Of a stretch of DNA of 59,576 bases, positions 55,401-59,576 are shown one piece after another. Position 1 is the stretch's first letter, and each line of letters starts with the position of its first letter. This DNA comes from Pirellulaceae bacterium (GTDB lineage: Bacteria; Planctomycetota; Planctomycetia; Pirellulales; Pirellulaceae), in the NCBI GenBank assembly GCA_025459265.1, contig JALOQX010000099.1, positions 1 through 59,576 on the forward strand. The letters are read 5' to 3'. The notes under the pieces are model-generated. The model made no database searches and had not been told where the DNA came from. It saw only the letters and a list, made by a program, of their open reading frames with translations. Made by a program: the position numbers and the translations under genes.

Positions 55401-57039
55401 TCACTTCTTCGCGAATCGAATCGATCGGTGGGTTGGTCACCTGGGCGAAGAGCTGCTTGAAGTAGTCATACGGCAGCCGCGGCTGATCGCTCAGGCAAGC
55501 CAAGGCCGCATCGTTGCCCATCGAGCCAAGCGGGTCCCGCTGCTGCTGCACGAGCGGTATGAGCAGGAAGTGCAGCGTTTCCGTGGTGTACCCGAACGTC
55601 TGCATCCGGGCCAGCAGCGTGTCGGGATCCAGCCCGGGCACGTCGGCAGGCACATCGCAGTCGGTCAGCCGGATGCGGTGTTTGCGCAACCAGGCGGCAT
55701 AGGGACGCCGACTGGAAAACTCATGCTTGAGCTCCTCATCCGGGATCAGCCTTCCCTGGCGGAAATCCACCAGGAACATCCGCCCCGGTTCCAGCCGCCC
55801 CTTGGCCACCACCTGCTCCGGGTCGATCGGCAGGACGCCGACTTCGCTCGCCATGACCACCCGATCGTCGGCCGTCAGGTAGTAGCGGCTGGGACGCAGC
55901 CCGTTGCGGTCCAGCACGGCGCCAATGCACTGGCCGTCCGTAAAGACGATGGACGCCGGTCCGTCCCACGGCTCCATCAGTGCCGAATGATACTCGTAGA
56001 ACGCACGCTTGGCCTCCGACATCGTGGCGTGCTTCTGCCAGGCCTCCGGAATCATCATCATGATGGCTTCCTGCAGCGTGCGCCCGGTCAGGAGGAGGAA
56101 TTCCAGCACGTTGTCAAAGCTGCCCGAATCCGAACAGTCCGGCTCCACGATCGGAAACAGCTGCGGCAGGTCGTCGCCGAACAAGGCGCTGCGAACCACG
56201 CCTTCGCGGGCGCGCATCCAGTTGACGTTGCCGCGCAGCGTGTTGATCTCGCCGTTGTGCGACATGAATCGCATCGGCTGCGCGCGGTCCCAGGAAGGAA
56301 ACGTGTTGGTCGAGAATCGCGAGTGCACCATCGCCAGGTGCGTGATGTACGACGGATCGGCGAGGTCCGGGTAGAACACCATCAGCTGATCCGGCGTGAG
56401 CATGCCCTTGTAGACGATGATCCGCGCGGAAAGGCTGCAGACGTAGAACATCCGGGCGGGATCGCACGCGGGATTACCCCGCACGCGATGCGTGGCCTGC
56501 TTGCGGATCAAGTACAGCTGACGCTCGAATGCCGCCACGTCCAGCTCCTGGCCGGCACCCACAAACAGCTGCTCCATCGCGGGCATCGCCCGCCGGGCCG
56601 CCGGCCCGATGTTCGCCTCGTCCGGATAGATGGGCACCTGCCGCCAGCCGATCAGACGCTGACCATTCCGGGCAATGACCTCCTCGACCCGCTGCTTGGC
56701 GTCGCGCCGCTGGGACTCGACCGTGGGCAGGAAGACGAGTCCCGCCGCGTAGCTCCCCGCCGCCGGCAACGACGTCCCCAGCTCGGCCGCCACTACCTGC
56801 GCCAGAAACTCGTGCGGCAGCGCCGTGAGAATCCCCGCGCCGTCCCCCGTGTTCACCTCACAACCGCAGGCGCCGCGATGGTTCATGCGGCGCAGCGCGT
56901 AGTCCGCGTCGACCACCAGCTGGTGGCTGCGGGCGCCCTTGATGTGCGCGACCAGACCGACGCCGCAATTGTCATGCTCACGCCCAGGATCGTACAGGCC
57001 GTAGGGGGCGGGCGGTCCGGTCTGCGACAAACCGTTCAT
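52438..57039 (-). CDS. gltB: Glutamate synthase (NADPH) large subunit
   Basis: A 1533-residue enzyme that makes two glutamates from glutamine and 2-oxoglutarate. The N-terminal glutaminase has Cys25 in NCGVGLVAH, which becomes the catalytic N-terminus after loss of a 24-residue propeptide. The FMN-binding synthase domain and the 3Fe-4S cysteines in [15 protein letters not shown] follow, then the GXGXG beta-helix. Together with gltD and gdhA it covers ammonium assimilation. A clear promoter lies upstream (TTGACA, 17 nt, TATGGT) with a GGAA-N3-TTCC dyad downstream of it. The start at 57039 has only a weak ribosome-binding site. Confidence 0.98.
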   Translation of the reverse strand: MNGLSQTGPPAPYGLYDPGREHDNCGVGLVAHIKGARSHQLVVDADYALRRMNHRGACGCEVNTGDGAGILTALPHEFLAQVVAAELGTSLPAAGSYAAGLVFLPTVESQRRDAKQRVEEVIARNGQRLIGWRQVPIYPDEANIGPAARRAMPAMEQLFVGAGQELDVAAFERQLYLIRKQATHRVRGNPACDPARMFYVCSLSARIIVYKGMLTPDQLMVFYPDLADPSYITHLAMVHSRFSTNTFPSWDRAQPMRFMSHNGEINTLRGNVNWMRAREGVVRSALFGDDLPQLFPIVEPDCSDSGSFDNVLEFLLLTGRTLQEAIMMMIPEAWQKHATMSEAKRAFYEYHSALMEPWDGPASIVFTDGQCIGAVLDRNGLRPSRYYLTADDRVVMASEVGVLPIDPEQVVAKGRLEPGRMFLVDFRQGRLIPDEELKHEFSSRRPYAAWLRKHRIRLTDCDVPADVPGLDPDTLLARMQTFGYTTETLHFLLIPLVQQQRDPLGSMGNDAALACLSDQPRLPYDYFKQLFAQVTNPPIDSIREEVIMSLECYVGPERNLLETSPEHCERLLVPHPILGNAELAALAQVHTRGWRARTIDITFARDEGPEGYRAALDRVCREAEEAIDRGYSLVILSDRGVSPERVAVSALLACGNVHHHLVRQAKRTRIGLIVETGEAREVHHHCLLVGYGADAINPYLAFEVLGQARLEGRLDPREFPCEERVLQAYRLGVAKGMLKVMAKMGISTLQSYKGAQIFEAVGLNREIIDRCFAGTPSRIEGVGLETLAVEALRRHAVAYPTLPEDRLPILPNPGEFHWRAGGEAHVWDPESIAQLQASARTGDRDAYQLFADHVNRDAARRCTLRGLLGFQRPAGQDPVPLEEVEPASHIVKRFCTGAMSFGSISREAHEALAVAMNRLGGRSNTGEGGEDPARFLPLPNGDSKRSAIKQIASGRFGVTAWYLTNADELQIKMAQGAKPGEGGELPGRKVDDTIARIRYSTPGVGLISPPPHHDIYSIEDLAQLIYDLKNANPEARVSVKLVSESGVGTVAAGVAKAHADHILISGDTGGTGASPLTSIKHAGLPWELGIAETHQTLVLNDLRSRVVLQTDGGIRTGRDVVIAALLGAEEMGFSTAPLITLGCIMMRKCHLNTCPVGVATQDPYLRRKFAGKPEYVVNYLFLVAEEARAIMAELGFRQFDELIGRVDCLETQHAIRHWKADGLDLAPLLAPAHRPHPLVQVRCMTRQDHGLEQTLDARQLLPLAAPALFRGEPVRVRLPIENVHRTVGTNLSHRVVKMFGEQGLPDDTIHFEFHGSAGQSFGAFLAGGITLELEGDANDYVGKGLSGGRLIVYPPKTARFAAERNILVGNVCLYGGTSGQAFFRGRAAERFAVRNSGVWAVVEGVGDHGCEYMTGGRVVVLGTTGRNFAAGMSGGSAYVWDRDGEFHLRCNTASVALEHVESTEDIAELLELIKLHYEYTQSSVAAQILDDWTKVFRKEFVKVMPTDYKRVMMERAAREEEIDTIIHAEHASL

Positions 57040-57048
57040 GATTACTAA

Positions 57049-57108
57049 TGGCAATACTGGGAATTGTTCCTGTTCTGATTGGCAAAGTAACCATAGGGTG
57101 GCTGGCAA
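57049..57108. promoter_or_regulatory. Three TGGCAA half-sites in the gltB promoter region
   Basis: TGGCAA occurs on the plus strand at 57049, 57080 and 57103, that is TTGCCA in the direction of gltB. One flanks each side of the -10 box and one lies in the leader. TTGCCA also forms half of the dyad before gdhA. Confidence 0.4.
57060..57070. promoter_or_regulatory. Dyad GGAA-TTG-TTCC in the gltB leader
   Basis: An 11-bp dyad, predicted at about +13 to +23 from the gltB transcript start. It has the half-sites of methanogen NrpR operators but a 3-nt rather than 6-nt centre. A repressor site is inferred. Confidence 0.4.
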
Positions 57109-57118
57109 TGGTTGTCAA
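57090..57118 (-). promoter_or_regulatory. Sigma70-like promoter of gltBD
   Basis: On the minus strand TTGACA (57113-57118), a 17-nt spacer and TATGGT (57090-57095). It lies about 50 nt before the gltB start codon. Confidence 0.65.
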
Positions 57119-57151
57119 CGATCGGTGGCTGGTGCCGGCGGGGCCAAGTGC

Positions 57152-57180
57152 TTGACAGCGCCGCGCAGCAGGGTTACGAT
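57152..57180 (+). promoter_or_regulatory. Sigma70-like promoter of the prenyltransferase-repeat gene
   Basis: TTGACA (57152-57157), a 17-nt spacer and TACGAT (57175-57180), divergent from the gltB promoter. It predicts a leader of about 150 nt. Confidence 0.6.
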
Positions 57181-57189
57181 CATAACGTC

Positions 57190-57200
57190 TTCCACTGGAA
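57190..57200. promoter_or_regulatory. Dyad TTCC-ACT-GGAA just downstream of the plus-strand promoter
   Basis: An 11-bp dyad at about +3 to +13 of the predicted transcript. It has the same GGAA/TTCC half-sites as the gltB dyad in the opposite order. A regulator-binding role is inferred. Confidence 0.35.
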
Positions 57201-57337
57201 CAGATTGGACTCAGTCGAGCGTCATCCTCTTGACGCACTTCTTGGACGTGAGCGAGGCAGTCAAGGTGGTGGGGTCGGGGGCGCTGGGCGAGTGATCCCC
57301 CCTTGCTTGTTTCGGTTTGCGCGCGGGAGTTCAGGAC

Positions 57338-58996
57338 ATGAACGGCTGGCCGAAGGGGTCGTGCGCGGCGCTGTACCTGTGGGGCCTGTGCGTCCTGCTT
57401 GCCGGCGGTGTGGGCGCGCGTGGCGCGACGCCCAACAGTCCGGAAGTCCGGGCGATGTTGGCGCGCGGGCTGGCGTACCTCAACTCCGCACCGTTGACCA
57501 CGCAGCATGCCGCGCAGGTCGGGGGCCAAGCGCTGATCGGGCTGGCGGCGTACAAGTACCAGCGTCGGTTCGGAGAGGGGGAAACCGCGCTGCCGCCCCT
57601 GACCGCGCAGGCGCTGACCCGGATACGAGCCACATGCGGCTCGAGCCAGGAGCTCGGGTCCCTCGACAACTACAGCCTCGGGATTGCCTTGGTGTTCATG
57701 GCGGAAGTGCAGCCGGATGACCATCCGCAGGAGCTCGAGGTCCTCCTGCGGGAAGTGCTGCGTCGTCAGAAGCCCAACGGTGCCTGGGGATATCCTTACG
57801 CGGCGCAAGGTGATACGTCGCAGCTGCAGTATGCCGCACTGGGACTCTGGTCGGCACATGCCGTCGGGCTGGAGGTTCCCACGCCGAGTGCGCGGTACCT
57901 GATGGATTACCTGGTGCGGACGCAGGACCCGTCCGGCGCGTGGGGATATCAGGGCAACGATCCGGGCACGTTCACCCGTATTCCGCAGAGCACGATTCGG
58001 TTTTCGCTGGTTGCCGCCGGTTTGGGCACGCTGTATGTGACGATGGATCTGCTCTCGGCCGCATCACAGCCGACTGCCCGGCACGCCGCGCCGGGCAAAT
58101 TGCCGCCCGCACTGCGGCCGGTCGTGGAGACCCGGTCGACCAGCGCACGTACCGGGCTGTCGGGGGAGGAGGCGGAGCGTCTCGAGCGCGCACTGGCGGA
58201 CGGCCTGGAGTGGTTCCGTCAGAATCCGACGATGCGAATTACCTCGTGGCAGTTCTACTTTCTCTATGCCTACGAGCGAATGGAGAGTTTTCGCGAGTTG
58301 GTCGAAGGCAAGAGTCAGGAGGAGCCGGCCTGGTACAACGAGGGGGTGCGGCTGCTGCGCGAACTGCAGGAGGCCGACGGCTCGTGGGGAAACGGTGCGT
58401 CGGTCGGCGCGGACAACCCGGTGGCGACAGCGTTTGCGATGCTGTTTCTGCTCCGCAGCACGCGGGAGACGATTGCAAAGGTCGTGGACCGGGAAGGGAC
58501 GCTCCGCGGCGGCTACGACCTGCCGGCGGACGTGAGCGAAGTGCGGTTGCAGAACAACCGCCTGGTGGCTCCCGTGATCACCGGGGAGGTGGCGGACCTT
58601 GTGCGGATGGTGGAAGAGGGGGACGGCGAGCAGCTCGAGCAGCTGCTGCAGCATCCAGACGCGTTGTCGCTGAGCGGGCTGTCGGGCGCGGGGCGCGAAT
58701 ATGCGGACCGGCTGGCGCGCATCGTGCGCGCGGGATCATTTGAGGCGCGGTTGGTAGCGGTGCGGACGCTGGGACGACAGGGCGACCTGGACAACGTGCC
58801 GATTCTGATTTATGCGCTGAGCGATCCGGACCCGCGCGTGGTGCGAGAAGCCCAGCGTGGTCTGCGGCTGACGGCGCGCAAGTTCGACGGGTTCGACCTG
58901 CGCGACGATGCGGAACGGGCGGAAATCGAGGCCATGATCGGCAAGTGGAAGTCCTGGTACGAATCCGTGCGGCCGGGCGCGAGCTTTATCGAGTGA
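57338..58996 (+). CDS. Secreted prenyltransferase/squalene-oxidase-repeat protein with HEAT-like C-terminus
   Basis: A 552-residue protein with a signal peptide (about 1-30). An alpha/alpha-toroid follows (about 40-400), shown by repeated tryptophan-glycine motifs: GAWGYPY, GAWGYQG and GSWGNG. These are the QW-like repeats of the prenyltransferase/squalene-cyclase superfamily, but the catalytic DxDD of cyclases is absent, so a structural or binding role is likely. A HEAT-like segment (about 455-515, RLVAVRTLGRQGDLDNVPILIYAL) precedes the end. The ATG at 57338 has GGAG upstream; an earlier in-frame start at 57317 is less likely. The next gene starts 25 nt downstream. Confidence 0.78.
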   Translation: MNGWPKGSCAALYLWGLCVLLAGGVGARGATPNSPEVRAMLARGLAYLNSAPLTTQHAAQVGGQALIGLAAYKYQRRFGEGETALPPLTAQALTRIRATCGSSQELGSLDNYSLGIALVFMAEVQPDDHPQELEVLLREVLRRQKPNGAWGYPYAAQGDTSQLQYAALGLWSAHAVGLEVPTPSARYLMDYLVRTQDPSGAWGYQGNDPGTFTRIPQSTIRFSLVAAGLGTLYVTMDLLSAASQPTARHAAPGKLPPALRPVVETRSTSARTGLSGEEAERLERALADGLEWFRQNPTMRITSWQFYFLYAYERMESFRELVEGKSQEEPAWYNEGVRLLRELQEADGSWGNGASVGADNPVATAFAMLFLLRSTRETIAKVVDREGTLRGGYDLPADVSEVRLQNNRLVAPVITGEVADLVRMVEEGDGEQLEQLLQHPDALSLSGLSGAGREYADRLARIVRAGSFEARLVAVRTLGRQGDLDNVPILIYALSDPDPRVVREAQRGLRLTARKFDGFDLRDDAERAEIEAMIGKWKSWYESVRPGASFIE

Positions 58997-59021
58997 CCAG
59001 GGAGCACCAGGGGGGACCGCA

Positions 59022-59576
59022 GTGAGCGAGCGGGTGCGACAGGTCCGGCTGGCGTCTTCAGCCTATGAGCGCGCTGCGTCGTGGGTCATTGCGCTCAATA
59101 TCCTCGTGGGCACCGGCGTGCTGCTGGCGTTCCTGATCTGGTTGAGCCACGTGATGCAGTATCGCGGCGGAGAGCAGTCCACCGTGGTGCTGGTCGAAAA
59201 CGTGGCGGGGCGCGGAGACCATGCGGCCGGCTTCGAGCGGGACCTTGAGCCGCCCGGGATGGAGGAATTGCCAGACGAGATGGAACCGCAAGTCGAGCAA
59301 CTGCTCGAGGCGGTGACGGAAGTCGTGGCGACGCAGGCCGCCGCGCTCGACACCCTCCAGACGCCCATGCTCTCCACCAGTTCGGGCGCCGGGATGGGCG
59401 ACAGCCGCCCTCCGGGTCCGCTGGGCGAAGGCGAGGACATCATTCCGCGCAGCGAACGGTGGGAAATCCGGTACAACTCGAACAACCTCCGGGCCTATGC
59501 GCGGCAGCTGGATTTCTTCCAGCTGGAGCTGGGTGCCGTGGGCGGGGGTGAATCCCAGGTCGATTACGCGTCGCAC
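59022..59576 (+). CDS. One-helix membrane protein of unknown function (3' end outside window)
   Basis: A frame opening at GTG 59022 stays open for 185 codons to the window edge. It has a cytoplasmic N-terminus, one transmembrane helix (about 20-44, WVIALNILVGTGVLLAFLIW) and then an acidic, proline/methionine-rich periplasmic segment. The start lies 25 nt after the previous stop with a G-rich site before it. The layout, following a prenyltransferase-repeat gene, resembles planctomycete clusters with ExbB/ExbD-like transport parts, but nothing here proves that. Antisense frames in the same place are shadows. Confidence 0.6.
   Translation, partial: MSERVRQVRLASSAYERAASWVIALNILVGTGVLLAFLIWLSHVMQYRGGEQSTVVLVENVAGRGDHAAGFERDLEPPGMEELPDEMEPQVEQLLEAVTEVVATQAAALDTLQTPMLSTSSGAGMGDSRPPGPLGEGEDIIPRSERWEIRYNSNNLRAYARQLDFFQLELGAVGGGESQVDYASH

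Noticed and set aside
54985..57048. 687-codon plus-strand open frame opposite gltB
   Set aside because: gltB is unambiguous on the minus strand; the antisense product is histidine/arginine-rich noise.
57338..58996. Squalene-hopene cyclase
   Set aside because: The repeats match the fold, but the catalytic DxDD motif is absent, a signal peptide is present and the length is too short for a cyclase.

Overview
The window reads as GC-rich chromosomal DNA from a planctomycete, probably Pirellulales or a relative. This is inferred from gene families (MoxR, DUF58, BatA, NPCBM, PQQ/TPR giants, secreted prenyltransferase-repeat proteins), from the interspersed intergenic repeats, and from the number of secreted proteins with no close relatives outside the phylum. 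There is no rRNA, no recognisable insertion sequence and no CRISPR array. Most long antisense open frames are GC-driven shadows.

Region 1 (1-22750, minus strand) looks like one very long operon read right to left. It encodes a 1600-residue TPR/PQQ-propeller secreted protein, a MoxR AAA+ ATPase, a single polypeptide fusing DUF58 to a BatA-like membrane VWA protein, a second membrane VWA protein, a large DUF4175-like membrane protein, two secreted helical proteins, an NPCBM protein, and three consecutive HtrA-like proteins. Only the first of the three HtrA-like proteins keeps the Ser/His/Asp triad; the next two have lost all three residues. Most junctions overlap or are short.

Region 2 (22751-31917) holds an HU-type DNA-binding protein, an OFA-type MFS transporter, a PutA-type bifunctional proline dehydrogenase/P5C dehydrogenase and an OPT-family transporter. 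Composite intergenic repeats (a 7-bp GAACATT array followed by 20-bp GC-rich units) sit around these genes, and one forms the C-terminus of the OPT protein.

Region 3 (31918-45162) is a secreted carbohydrate/ester set: a GH-like protein, an orphan divergent HisF, a large unknown secreted protein, an SGNH-esterase/GH5-like fusion and a frameshifted GH20-domain-2-like protein. Embedded in it is a tightly coupled phosphatidylcholine synthase, ABC ATPase and permease-permease-binding-protein set. I read that set as choline uptake feeding phosphatidylcholine synthesis.

Region 4 (45207-57337) is a nitrogen-assimilation neighbourhood: tRNA-Phe(GAA), NADP-type glutamate dehydrogenase, a protein joining a degenerate KaiC-like domain to a PEP-synthase-type ATP-grasp module, an NrpR-like regulator, and gltD/gltB. 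Convincing sigma70-like promoters with small dyads lie between gltB and the divergent gene. The window ends with a secreted prenyltransferase/HEAT-repeat protein and the start of a one-helix membrane protein.
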